Shown here in pieces: positions 17,852-25,719 of a DNA stretch of 64,000 bases. The stretch covers positions 7,626,001 through 7,690,000 of the forward strand of contig NZ_CP107917.1 in NCBI RefSeq assembly GCF_036014175.1. Direction: 5' to 3'. A program made the position numbers and the translations under genes. The notes under the pieces were generated by a model. It made no database searches. It was not told the origin of the DNA and worked only from the letters and a program-made list of their open reading frames with translations. This DNA is from Streptomyces sp. NBC_00443 (GTDB taxonomy: Bacteria; Actinomycetota; Actinomycetes; Streptomycetales; Streptomycetaceae). Each line of letters begins with the position of its first letter. Position 1 is the first letter of the stretch.

Positions 17852-18917
17852 CGGCCTGATCCAGGGCCGACTGGAGGGATTCCTTGTAGCCGGCGCTGGT
17901 GTAGGTGGCGCCGGAGACGGCGTCGATGTCGGCGGTTCCGGTGGCTACGGCGGCTTGGTTGAGTTTGGGTACGGCGTTGGCGGTGACCTGGTCGCTCTGG
18001 CCGCCCTTGGGTGCCTGGACGGCTTCGGCCTTGGTGATCTTTCCGCCGGCGACGGTGACACGGACCTGGACCGCGCCGTACTGGGTCTGGGAGACGCTGC
18101 CGGTGACCGTGCGCGCCTCAGCGGCGCCGCCGCCCGAACCCTCGGAGCCGGAGCCCTGCGACGAGTCGGAGCTCGCCTGAGCCTTGTCGAGGGCCGACTG
18201 GAGGGATTCCTTGTAGCCGGCGCTGGTGTAGGTGGCGCCGGAGACGGCGTCGATGTCGGCGGTTCCGGTGGCTACGGCGGCTTGGTTGAGTTTGGGTACG
18301 GCGTTGGCGGTGACCTGGTCGCTCTGGCCGCCCTTGGGTGCCTGGACGGCTTCGGCCTTGGTGATCTTTCCGCCGGCGACGGTGACACGGACCTGGACCG
18401 CGCCGTACTGGGTCTGGACGGCGTCGCCGGTGACGGTGGCGGCCTGGGCGGAGCCGCCCGAGCCCTGGGAGCCGGCGCTCGCGTTCGCCTTGTCGATCGC
18501 CGACTGGACGGACTTCTTGTAGCCGTTGCTGGTGTACGTCGCCCCGGACACGGCGTCGACGTTCGCGCTCTGCGCGGTGACCACCGCCTGGTTGAGCTTG
18601 GGTACCGCGTTCGCGGTGATCTGGTCGCTCTGGCCGCCCTTGGGGGCCTGGACGGCTTCGGCCTTGGTGATCTTTCCGTTGGCGACGGTCAGCCGCACCT
18701 GCACGGCCCCGTACTGGGTCTGCGCCGCGTCACCGGTGACCGTGCCGGACGCCGCCTGGGCGCCGCCCTGGGCCGAGGCCGCCGGCGGTGCGCCGACGCC
18801 CGCCGCCTGCGCGGAGCCCGGGTCGGTCGCCGGCTTCAGCGACCGCAGCAGCACGATCCCGGACACGGTGGCGGCGCCGGCCAGCACAACGCGGCGGATC
18901 GGGTGACTCTTCCTCAT
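17844..18917 (-). CDS. exported protein with three tandem FMN-binding domains (flavinylation target)
   Basis: This 357-aa protein has an N-terminal basic/hydrophobic signal or anchor ('RRVVLAGAATVSGIVLL') and three ~85-residue FMN_bind repeats (~57-140, ~160-245, ~272-357) joined by Ser/Gly linkers. Each repeat contains 'TQYGAVQVR', 'GKITKAEAVQAPKGGQSDQ', 'NAVPKLNQA' and the flavinylation motif 'DAVSGATYTS', where the second Thr of SGAT(Y)T-type sites is the usual FMN acceptor. Repeats 2 and 3 are virtually identical. It would act as a three-flavin wire outside the membrane, loaded by the adjacent ApbE and fed by the upstream reductase. GGAG precedes ATG 18917. Confidence 0.9.
   Translation of the reverse strand: MRKSHPIRRVVLAGAATVSGIVLLRSLKPATDPGSAQAAGVGAPPAASAQGGAQAASGTVTGDAAQTQYGAVQVRLTVANGKITKAEAVQAPKGGQSDQITANAVPKLNQAVVTAQSANVDAVSGATYTSNGYKKSVQSAIDKANASAGSQGSGGSAQAATVTGDAVQTQYGAVQVRVTVAGGKITKAEAVQAPKGGQSDQVTANAVPKLNQAAVATGTADIDAVSGATYTSAGYKESLQSALDKAQASSDSSQGSGSEGSGGGAAEARTVTGSVSQTQYGAVQVRVTVAGGKITKAEAVQAPKGGQSDQVTANAVPKLNQAAVATGTADIDAVSGATYTSAGYKESLQSALDQAGG
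17863..18417 (-). repeat. 228-bp perfect direct repeat within the FMN-binding protein gene
   Basis: Bases 17863-18090 and 18190-18417 look identical base for base, at an offset of 327 bp (109 codons). They encode most of FMN domains 3 and 2 respectively. The third domain copy, near 18517-18740, is related but diverged. This indicates recent duplication or gene conversion in frame. Confidence 0.9.
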
Positions 18918-18953
18918 CGCTCCTACAGCTCCTGAAGTTGGAAGTCCCGTCGC

Positions 18954-20336
18954 TCACATCTCGAACGACTCGTGATGGATGCGGCGGGCGGGCACACCCG
19001 CGCCGCGTAGTGCTTCGTAGACGGACTGCGCGAAGCCGGCCGGCCCGCACATGAACACGTCGTGCTTGTCGATGTCGGGCAGCTTCTGCTGCAACCGCTC
19101 GGCCGAGATGTCGGGCCGCTCCCCGTCCGGGCTGTTGACCGCGTACATCAGCCGGGCGCCGCGCTCGTCGGCGATCTTGGAGAGCTCGTCCCAGAGCGCC
19201 AGGTCCTGGGTGCTGTTGGCCCGGTAGAGCAGGGTGATGTCGCCGGACGCGCCCGGCAGCGTCTCGAACAGGGCCCGCATCGGGGTGATGCCGACCCCGC
19301 CGGCGACCAGCAGCACCTTGCCGCGGCTGCGCCGCTGGGCGGTCAGCGCGCCGTACGGCCCTTCGGCCCACACCTTGGTGCCGGGCTTCAGGTCACGCAG
19401 CCGCGACGTGTGGTCGCCGATCGCCTTGACCGTGATCCGCAGCATGTCGGGGCGGGGCGCCGCCGACAGTGAGTAAGGGTGGGAGCTGAACCGCATCCCG
19501 GGCGCCTTGAACCGCCACCGGAAGAACTGCCCGGCCTCCGCCCCGATCCGGTGCAGCTTGCGCCCGCCGATCAGCACGGACACGATGCCCGGCGTCTCCT
19601 CGATGACCGCCTCGACATACATCCGGTGCCGCAGGTTGAGGCGGATCGGCGTGAGGATCCGGTACCAGACCACCAGCGCGGTGACCACGCCGTACAACCC
19701 GTACCAGAAGGTCTTCGCGGCGGGCTCGACGGCGAACTCGTTACCGGTGGAGATCTGGTGCCAGAACGTCAGGTACACCGCGGCGTACGTCAGCAGGTGC
19801 ACGTGGTACCAGGTGTCGTACGGGATGCGGCGGCGGATGCCCCCGATCGAGATGAACGCGATGAAGAACAGCAGCCCGGTGCCGATCGCCGCCTTGCCCA
19901 TGTCCGGCAGCGTGTTGACCGAGTCGATCGTCTGCTGGACGACGTCGCCGAGCGTCTTGCCGGCCTGGAGCGCGTATCCCCACATGATGAGGAAGACGTG
20001 CGCGAGGACCAGGCAGATCGTGTAGCGCCCGCTCATCGCGTGCCAGCGCGCGACCCGGTCCGAGCCCACCCGTCGCTCCAGCGCGGGCACCCGGGCCATC
20101 TGGAGCACCACGAGCGCCATCAGATAGCCGGCGAGCAGGCCGGTGATCCGCCCCGCGGCGATGATCTTGGCCGTGTTGTCCGCGAGGGACGGCGTGTTGT
20201 CCCACCACAGCCACAGCACCGCCGCCGCGCCCGCCCATAGGGCGATCACCAGCGGGACGGCCGGGGAGCGGCGCGGGCGGATGCGGCGCATCGTCTGGCG
20301 GCGAGCGGCACGGCCGCCTGCGAGCGTGGTGGTCAC
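18954..20336 (-). CDS. membrane ferric-reductase-type flavocytochrome (heme TM domain plus FAD/NAD reductase)
   Basis: The protein has 460 aa. The N-terminal half has about six membrane helices with His pairs for heme ('TICLVLAHVFLIMWGY', 'YHVHLLTYAAVYLTFWHQ'). The C-terminal half is a ferredoxin-reductase module: FAD motif 'HPYSLSAAP', phosphate loop 'VWAEGPYGALT', NAD(P)-binding 'LLVAGGVGITPMRALFETL' and the terminal 'MCGPAGFAQSVYEALRGAGV'. It would pass electrons from cytosolic NAD(P)H across the membrane to the flavinylated partner encoded 36 bp downstream. GTG 20336 is preceded by GGAGG. It is the first gene of the operon reductase, FMN protein, apbE. Confidence 0.9.
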   Translation of the reverse strand: MTTTLAGGRAARRQTMRRIRPRRSPAVPLVIALWAGAAAVLWLWWDNTPSLADNTAKIIAAGRITGLLAGYLMALVVLQMARVPALERRVGSDRVARWHAMSGRYTICLVLAHVFLIMWGYALQAGKTLGDVVQQTIDSVNTLPDMGKAAIGTGLLFFIAFISIGGIRRRIPYDTWYHVHLLTYAAVYLTFWHQISTGNEFAVEPAAKTFWYGLYGVVTALVVWYRILTPIRLNLRHRMYVEAVIEETPGIVSVLIGGRKLHRIGAEAGQFFRWRFKAPGMRFSSHPYSLSAAPRPDMLRITVKAIGDHTSRLRDLKPGTKVWAEGPYGALTAQRRSRGKVLLVAGGVGITPMRALFETLPGASGDITLLYRANSTQDLALWDELSKIADERGARLMYAVNSPDGERPDISAERLQQKLPDIDKHDVFMCGPAGFAQSVYEALRGAGVPARRIHHESFEM

Positions 20337-20432
20337 GGTTCCTCCGGGGACGCGAGCAAGGGGGTGGTGATGGGCGTGGTCCCTTGGCCCAGAGGTACGT
20401 GCGGGGAGGTCCGTGTGTTCAGTGGTGCTTGC

Positions 20433-21134
20433 TCAGTAACGGGTGATTGCCGTGGCCCCGCTCGCCGTCCCGATCGCAATGTGCGGCTTCCGCCCCGGAT
20501 CCGCCCACTTGAGGATCCGCTTCATCGCGCTCTCGGACACCGACACACAACCGGCCGTCGCCGTACGCCCCTTCACATGGAGGAAGATGCCGGCGCCGCG
20601 ACCCTTCACGGGGCGTTCGTAGTTGAAGGCGATGACGAGCGCGTGGGCGTACAGCGCGCCGTAGGAGACCAGGTGCTCGGACTCGGCGGCACGGCAGTCG
20701 CGGGCCAACGGCTCGCTCCAGCGGTTGTAGACGCGGGAGCCGTTGTCCTGGCACCACCACGAGTCCTGGTGCACACGCCGGTAGGTGTACGCCGTGCCGC
20801 GCGGCGCCGCCTTGATGCCGAAGGCGTACGGCAACCCGTACAGCCCCGTCGGTGTCGTGTTCGTGCCCTGCTTGCGTCTGGTCCCCTCGACGAGCCCCTT
20901 CGCCCCGAAACGGGCCGGCGCCGAACCGGCCCTCACCCACTTCCCGCCGACCCGGTCCCACCAGGTGACCGTGCCCGACGTCGCCCCCTTCCTCGGCGCG
21001 ACGGCGGTGATCAGCTGGGTGCCGCCCCCGGTGTCGGCCATGCGTGCGGGCAGCGGCTCGGGCGTTCCGGCGCCGGGTGCGGCGCCGAGCACGAGGAGGG
21101 ACGCGGACGCGAGGGCTACGACACTGGGGCGCAT
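20433..21134 (-). CDS. secreted L,D-transpeptidase family protein
   Basis: The protein has 233 aa with a signal peptide (~1-22, ending GAAPGAGT). The YkuD-like catalytic motif is at the C-terminus: 'GIFLHVKGRTATAGCVSVSE' with the presumed catalytic Cys in AGCVSV and the upstream His in FLHV. Such enzymes form 3-3 peptidoglycan cross-links or attach proteins to the wall. A short Cys-containing insertion ('WWCQDNG', 'ARDC') may form a disulfide. It starts 3 bp after the PPOX stop on the same strand, so the two are cotranscribed. Confidence 0.8.
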   Translation of the reverse strand: MRPSVVALASASLLVLGAAPGAGTPEPLPARMADTGGGTQLITAVAPRKGATSGTVTWWDRVGGKWVRAGSAPARFGAKGLVEGTRRKQGTNTTPTGLYGLPYAFGIKAAPRGTAYTYRRVHQDSWWCQDNGSRVYNRWSEPLARDCRAAESEHLVSYGALYAHALVIAFNYERPVKGRGAGIFLHVKGRTATAGCVSVSESAMKRILKWADPGRKPHIAIGTASGATAITRY

Positions 21135-21137
21135 GGC

Positions 21138-21725
21138 TCAGACGCTAGACGGCGGGAGCGGCAACGGCAGCCCGGGTAGGCCGTCCAGGCTGGTCGCGAT
21201 GTACTCCTTCTTGCTGAAGTACGCGCTCAGCGAGTCGTCGTCCTCCCGCGCGAACCGCTTGCCGTGCAGGTCGCGGTCCTCGTCGTACGTCATCAGGGGC
21301 ACCGCGTACCCGCACGAGTCGCGAATGACGTCGGCCCGGACCACGATGATGGCGCGCAGCCCGTGCAGGGACGGGTCGATGTCGGGAAAGTGCCCGAGCA
21401 GCTCCTTGAACCGCGGGTCGTCGCGGAAGACGGCCTCACCGCGGCCGTGGACACGGACGATGTTCGGCGGGCCCTGGAAGGCGCACCACATCAGGGTGAT
21501 CCGGCCGTTCTCCCGCAGATGCGCGACGGTCTCGGCGTTGGAGCCGGCGAAGTCGAGGTAGGCGACGGTCAGTTCGTCGAGGATCACGAAGGAACCCTTG
21601 AGTCCCTTGGGGGAGAGGTTGACCGTGCCGTCGGCGGACAGGGGAGCGGTCGCGGTGAAGAAGAGGGGCTGCTCCTCGATGAAGGTCCGCAGCCTGCCGT
21701 CTATGCGTTCGTAAGTTTTTCCCAC
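21138..21725 (-). CDS. pyridoxamine 5'-phosphate oxidase family protein
   Basis: This 195-aa split-barrel flavoprotein-like protein has 'FFTATAPLSADGTVNLSPKG' (N-terminal strands), 'VAYLDFAGSNAETVAHLREN', 'RITLMWCAFQGPPNIVRVHG', and 'VRADVIRDSCGYAVPLMTYD'. The pattern fits PPOX-superfamily members that bind FMN, F420 or heme rather than true PdxH; the substrate is unknown. The start is GTG 21725. It leads an operon with the L,D-transpeptidase gene. Confidence 0.85.
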   Translation of the reverse strand: MGKTYERIDGRLRTFIEEQPLFFTATAPLSADGTVNLSPKGLKGSFVILDELTVAYLDFAGSNAETVAHLRENGRITLMWCAFQGPPNIVRVHGRGEAVFRDDPRFKELLGHFPDIDPSLHGLRAIIVVRADVIRDSCGYAVPLMTYDEDRDLHGKRFAREDDDSLSAYFSKKEYIATSLDGLPGLPLPLPPSSV

Positions 21726-21789
21726 GTCAACCGAGTATGGACGCGGGTCGTTCGTCTGTCTAAGGAATTGCGTGATCCGTGTGGAGTCA

Positions 21790-21830
21790 CCATGGCCGCC
21801 CCGGCCGGCGTGCCAACGGGGCGGCCATGG
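21790..21830 (-). terminator. hairpin terminator after the duplicated secreted-protein gene
   Basis: A perfect 14-bp inverted repeat (arms 21790-21803 and 21817-21830, CCATGGCCGCCCCG type) lies just past the stop of the minus-strand gene at 21843 and upstream of the PPOX gene. Confidence 0.8.
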
Positions 21831-21842
21831 CTGCCTGTCACG

Positions 21843-22784
21843 TCACTGGGTGAGCGAGCAGGCGGCGAAGGCCTCCAGTCCTTCCGGCTTTGCGGCCGTG
21901 CGGCCGATGGAGGTCTCGATGCGGTTGAGGGCGGCGACGCGCTTGTCTTCCAGGGGGCCGAGGATGGCGTTCTGGACGAAGTTGGGTCCGCCCTGGCCGA
22001 CGGTGTCGACGAGGCGCTGGTTGGCTTCCTGGATCTGGGTCTGGAGCTGGGCGAGGTTGCGGTCGACCTCGGCCTGCGCGGACGCGGGGATCGCGGGCAG
22101 CTCGCCGGTCACGTCCGGGCAGCTGATCGTGCCGACCCCGGCGTTCCCGGCCTCGCCCGCGGCGTCACCGGCATCCTCGCCCGCGGCACCGCCGGCCTCC
22201 TCCGTGGCGGCACCGCCCGGGGTGGCCCCGGCCTCCTCACCGGCGCCGGCTTCCGCGCCCGCCCCGGCCTCCTCGCCTGCGCCCGCTTCCGCACCGGCGT
22301 CAGCCTCCTCGCCCGCGCCCGCACCGCCCTCGGCGTTGAGCGTGCAGGCGGCGAACGCCTCCAGCCCCTCGGGCTTTGCGGCCGTGCGGCCGATGGAGGT
22401 CTCGATGCGGTTGAGGGCGGCGACGCGCTTGTCTTCCAGGGGGCCGAGGATGGCGTTCTGGACGAAGTTGGGTCCGCCCTGGCCGACGGTGTCGACGAGG
22501 CGCTGGTTGGCTTCCTGGATCTGGGTCTGGAGCTGGGCGAGGTTGCGGTCGACCTCGGCCTGCGCCGATGCGGGGATCGCGGGCAGTTCGCCGGTCACGT
22601 CCGGGCAGCTGATCGTGCCGGGGCCGGCCAGCGTCCGGGCGTTGGTGCCGGCGCTCTTCGAGGACGATGTCGTCTCCCCGGCCAGGGCGAAACCGGCGAT
22701 CACCGTGCCGGACAGCGCCACCGCGGCGGCGCCGCCGACGAACGCGACGCGACGCTTGTTGTACTTCGGAAGAGCCCTGGACAT
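21843..22784 (-). CDS. secreted protein of unknown function with two near-identical domains around an Ala/Gly/Glu linker
   Basis: The protein has 313 aa. A positively charged start and hydrophobic helix ('RRVAFVGGAAAVALSGTVIA') indicate export or anchoring. Two ~88-residue copies follow (~57-147 and ~220-311), each opening 'TISCPDVTGELPAIPASAQ' and closing 'AKPEGLEAFAAC', so each holds one Cys at either end, likely a disulfide. The middle is amphipathic helix ('VDRNLAQLQTQIQEANQRL'). Between them lies a ~70-residue low-complexity stretch rich in A, G and E (repeats of 'GAGEEAGAGAEA'). I do not recognise the family. The gene is single, with a strong terminator and a region divergent from argH. 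Confidence 0.75.
   Translation of the reverse strand: MSRALPKYNKRRVAFVGGAAAVALSGTVIAGFALAGETTSSSKSAGTNARTLAGPGTISCPDVTGELPAIPASAQAEVDRNLAQLQTQIQEANQRLVDTVGQGGPNFVQNAILGPLEDKRVAALNRIETSIGRTAAKPEGLEAFAACTLNAEGGAGAGEEADAGAEAGAGEEAGAGAEAGAGEEAGATPGGAATEEAGGAAGEDAGDAAGEAGNAGVGTISCPDVTGELPAIPASAQAEVDRNLAQLQTQIQEANQRLVDTVGQGGPNFVQNAILGPLEDKRVAALNRIETSIGRTAAKPEGLEAFAACSLTQ
21886..22565 (-). repeat. 194-bp perfect direct repeat inside the duplicated secreted-protein gene
   Basis: Bases 21886-22079 and 22372-22565 are identical as far as I can read, offset by 486 bp (162 codons). The similarity continues with a few synonymous differences to about 22134 and 22620. Both copies are in the same reading frame. 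Confidence 0.85.
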
Positions 22785-22933
22785 GCGGATGCCTCACTCG
22801 GGTTCGGGGGTGTCTTCTTCTTCACGAACTTCTTTACAAACGCGGCGCCTGCGTTCGGCGAGAGGTACGGGTAAGCGGTTTCCCGCGTTCAAAGGGAGCC
22901 CGAAATTTCCGCGCACGCCGACTGAGATTGACG

Positions 22934-22963
22934 AATCATGCAGAGGTCCGCATACTCATGCAA
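22934..22963 (+). promoter_or_regulatory. ARG-box-like ArgR operator upstream of argH
   Basis: AATCATGCAG (22934-22943) followed by CGCATACTCATGCAA (22949-22963) repeats the TCATGCA core twice. The second half matches the argC site ACGTATAGTCATGCC at 11 of 14 positions. It lies about 100 bp before the argH start, a plausible promoter position. Confidence 0.6.
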
Positions 22964-23061
22964 CAGCCTGTCGTCGAGCATTCCCGCTCAGCGTCCGTCG
23001 CGGGCAGAGCCTGACGTCGACCCGGCGCAACGCCGACCAACCCTCCCGAGGAGCAACGCAA

Positions 23062-24495
23062 TTGAGCAGCAACAGCGGTGACGTCCGGCTCTGGGGCGGC
23101 CGTTTCGCCGACGGCCCCGCCGAGGCACTGGCCAAGCTGTCCGCATCCGTCCACTTCGACTGGCGGCTGGCGCCGTACGACATCGCCGGTTCGCGTGCCC
23201 ACGCGCGCGTGCTGCACAAGGCGGGGCTGCTCACGCAGGACGAGCTGACCCGGATGACCGCCGGGCTGGACCAGCTCGAGGCGGACGTGGCCGACGGCTC
23301 CTTCGTGGGCACGATCGCCGACGAGGACGTCCACACCGCCCTGGAGCGCGGCCTGCTGGAGCGCCTCGGCCCGGACCTCGGCGGCAAGCTGCGCGCCGGC
23401 CGGTCGAGGAACGACCAGGTGGCGACGCTGTTCCGGATGTATCTGCGCGACCACGCCCGCATCATCGGCGGCCTGATCGCCGACCTCCAGGACGCCCTGA
23501 TCGGCCTCGCCGAGGCCCACCCGGACGTGGCGATGCCCGGCCGCACCCACCTCCAGCACGCCCAGCCGGTGCTCTTCGCCCACCATGTGCTGGCCCACGT
23601 CCAGTCGCTGTCCCGGGACGCCGAGCGGCTGCGCCAGTGGGACGAGCGGACGGCGGTCTCGCCGTACGGCTCGGGCGCCCTCGCGGGCTCGTCCCTCGGG
23701 CTCGACCCGGAGGCGGTGGCCAAGGACCTCGGCTTCGAGCACGGGTCCGCCGCCAACTCCATCGACGGCACGGCCTCCCGTGACTTCGTCGCTGAGTTCG
23801 CCTTCATCACCGCGATGATCGGCGTGAACCTCTCCCGGATCGCCGAGGAGATCATCATCTGGAACACGAAGGAGTTCTCCTTCGTGACCCTGCACGACGC
23901 GTTCTCCACGGGCTCGTCGATCATGCCGCAGAAGAAGAACCCGGACATCGCGGAGCTGGCGCGCGGCAAGAGCGGCCGCCTGATCGGCAACCTGACGGGT
24001 CTGCTCGCCACGCTCAAGGCCCTGCCCCTCGCCTACAACCGTGACCTCCAGGAGGACAAGGAGCCCGTCTTCGACTCCTGCGACCAGCTGGAGGTCCTGC
24101 TCCCCGCCTTCACCGGCATGATGGCCACCCTCACCGTCAACCGCGAGCGCATGGAGGAACTGGCCCCGGCCGGCTTCTCCCTCGCCACCGACATCGCCGA
24201 GTGGCTGGTCAAGCAGGGCGTCCCCTTCCGGGTGGCCCACGAGGTCGCGGGCGAGTGCGTCAAGGTCGCCGAGGCGGACGGCAAGGAACTGGACGACCTG
24301 ACGGACGACCAGTTCGCGAAGATCTCCGCCCACCTCACGCCGGAGGTGCGCTCGGTGCTGAACGTGCCGGGAGCGCTGGCTTCAAGGAACGGCCGTGGGG
24401 GTACCGCCCCGAGCGCGGTGGCCATCCAGCTGGCCGAGGTGAAGACGGACGTGGCCGAGCAGCACAACTGGGCAACGGCTCGACAGCAGGCCTGA
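23062..24495 (+). CDS. argH: argininosuccinate lyase
   Basis: This 477-aa fumarase-superfamily enzyme splits argininosuccinate into arginine and fumarate, the last step of the pathway. Conserved blocks: 'RLWGGRFADGPAEALAKLSA', 'DEDVHTALE', 'KLRAGRSRNDQVATLFRMYL', 'MPGRTHLQHAQPVLFAHH' and the mobile signature loop 'GSSIMPQKKNPDIAELARGK' with the catalytic Ser. The start is TTG 23062, supported by GAGGAG 8 bp upstream; upstream frame has no coding character. A short insertion near the C-terminus ('ASRNGRGGTAPSAV') is typical of actinobacterial forms. It is separated from argCJBDR by 6 kb but shares an ARG-box-like site. Confidence 0.96.
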   Translation: MSSNSGDVRLWGGRFADGPAEALAKLSASVHFDWRLAPYDIAGSRAHARVLHKAGLLTQDELTRMTAGLDQLEADVADGSFVGTIADEDVHTALERGLLERLGPDLGGKLRAGRSRNDQVATLFRMYLRDHARIIGGLIADLQDALIGLAEAHPDVAMPGRTHLQHAQPVLFAHHVLAHVQSLSRDAERLRQWDERTAVSPYGSGALAGSSLGLDPEAVAKDLGFEHGSAANSIDGTASRDFVAEFAFITAMIGVNLSRIAEEIIIWNTKEFSFVTLHDAFSTGSSIMPQKKNPDIAELARGKSGRLIGNLTGLLATLKALPLAYNRDLQEDKEPVFDSCDQLEVLLPAFTGMMATLTVNRERMEELAPAGFSLATDIAEWLVKQGVPFRVAHEVAGECVKVAEADGKELDDLTDDQFAKISAHLTPEVRSVLNVPGALASRNGRGGTAPSAVAIQLAEVKTDVAEQHNWATARQQA

Positions 24496-24590
24496 AGGGG
24501 CGCGGGGCTGTGTCGATGTGCGGCTCCGCCGCGCGGGCGCGACAAGCCACGACGATCCCGCACCCGCCAAAGCACCGCACGAACCGAGCT
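24495..24590 (+). repeat. dispersed intergenic repeat (AGGGGCGCGGGG type)
   Basis: Directly after the argH stop comes AGGGGCGCGGGGCTG, then a GC-rich stretch and 'GCGCGACAAGCCACGACG'-like sequence. The same family appears reversed at 17007-17035 and direct at 27821 and 28248. It is a non-coding repeat common after Streptomyces genes and probably folds into a terminator-like structure. Confidence 0.55.
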
Positions 24591-24666
24591 CTGAGGCGTT
24601 AGTCGAAGGTCATCGCGGGTTACGTTGTTCGGAAGCCGTACCGGACCCGACCGAACGGAGCCCGCG

Positions 24667-25638
24667 ATGCCCTTCGCCCGACTGGCCACAGCAACAACCC
24701 CCACCTGCCACATCGGACTGGGCCTCGCCGCCGTCGGCCGCCCCGGCTACATCAACCTCGGCCGGGACGAGGACCTCGGAGAGAACCGAAGCGCCGAAGC
24801 GCTGCGCACCCGTACCCACGAACTCCTCGACGCCGCCTACGCCCAGGGCGTCCGCTACTTCGACGTGGCCCGCTCCTACGGCCGTTCCGAGGAGTTCCTG
24901 GCCGACTGGCTGAAGGCCCGCACCGACCTCGACGACATCGTCGTAGGCAGCAAATGGGGCTACACGTACACCGCCGACTGGACCACCGACGCCGACAAGC
25001 ACGAGGTCAAGGACCACGGCCTGAAGACGTACGAGCGTCAGCGCGCCGAGACCGGCGCCCTGCTCGGCGACCGGCTCGACCTCTACCAGATCCACTCGGT
25101 GACCCCGGACAGCCCTGCCCTCACCGACAAGGACCTGCACGCCAGGCTGGCCGAAGCGGCCGCCCAGGGCCTCACCGTCGGCTTCTCCACCAGCGGCCCC
25201 GCCCAGGCCGAGGCGATCCGCGCCGCCCTCGCCGTGACGGTCGACGGTGAGCCCCTCTTCCAGACCGTCCAGTCGACGTACAACGCCCTGGAGACCTCGG
25301 CCGAACCCGCCCTCGCCCAGGCTCACGACGCCGGGCTCACGGTGATCGTCAAGGAGGGCATGGCCAACGGGCGGCTCGCTGACCCGTATGCGCCCGACGC
25401 GCTGAAGGCCGTGGCCGAGGAGACGTCCCTCGGGTGTGACGCCGTCGCCCTCGCGCTGGTCCTGCGCCGACCCTGGGCCGGCGTGGTCCTCTCCGGCGCC
25501 GCGACGACCGTACAGCTCGCGTCCAACCTGCACGCCGCCGTCGTCGATCTCGACGAGGGGCAGCTGGAGAAGCTGACCGCGCTGGTGGAGGAGCCGGGCG
25601 CGTACTGGGAGCGGCGCGGGCAGCTGCCCTGGCACTGA
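24667..25638 (+). CDS. aldo/keto reductase
   Basis: This 323-aa NADPH-dependent oxidoreductase of the AKR fold has 'HIGLGLAAVGRPGYINLGRD' at the N-terminus, 'GVRYFDVARSYGRSEEFLADW' with catalytic Asp and Tyr, 'VGSKWGYTYTADW' with the active-site Lys, 'YQIHSVTPDSPALTD' in place of the usual LxxHxPD, and 'LRRPWAGVVLSGAAT' near the cofactor end. The substrate is unknown. ATG 24667 is preceded by GGAG; an ATG-like start 42 bp earlier lacks a site. Confidence 0.9.
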   Translation: MPFARLATATTPTCHIGLGLAAVGRPGYINLGRDEDLGENRSAEALRTRTHELLDAAYAQGVRYFDVARSYGRSEEFLADWLKARTDLDDIVVGSKWGYTYTADWTTDADKHEVKDHGLKTYERQRAETGALLGDRLDLYQIHSVTPDSPALTDKDLHARLAEAAAQGLTVGFSTSGPAQAEAIRAALAVTVDGEPLFQTVQSTYNALETSAEPALAQAHDAGLTVIVKEGMANGRLADPYAPDALKAVAEETSLGCDAVALALVLRRPWAGVVLSGAATTVQLASNLHAAVVDLDEGQLEKLTALVEEPGAYWERRGQLPWH

Positions 25639-25680
25639 GACGCATACGAGCAGACGGCCATGAGCTTCGCATGCCTTGAA

Positions 25681-25719
25681 TGAGACAATGATGTCTCATA
25701 TGGGTTATGGTTGTCTCAT
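25681..25719. promoter_or_regulatory. TetR-type operator overlapping the tetR start
   Basis: TGAGACA-ATGA-TGTCTCA (25681-25698) is a perfect 7-bp inverted repeat. A further TTGTCTCA (25712-25719) runs into the tetR ATG at 25718 and pairs with TGAGACAA at 25681-25688. The position implies a leaderless transcript repressed by its own product. Confidence 0.75.
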
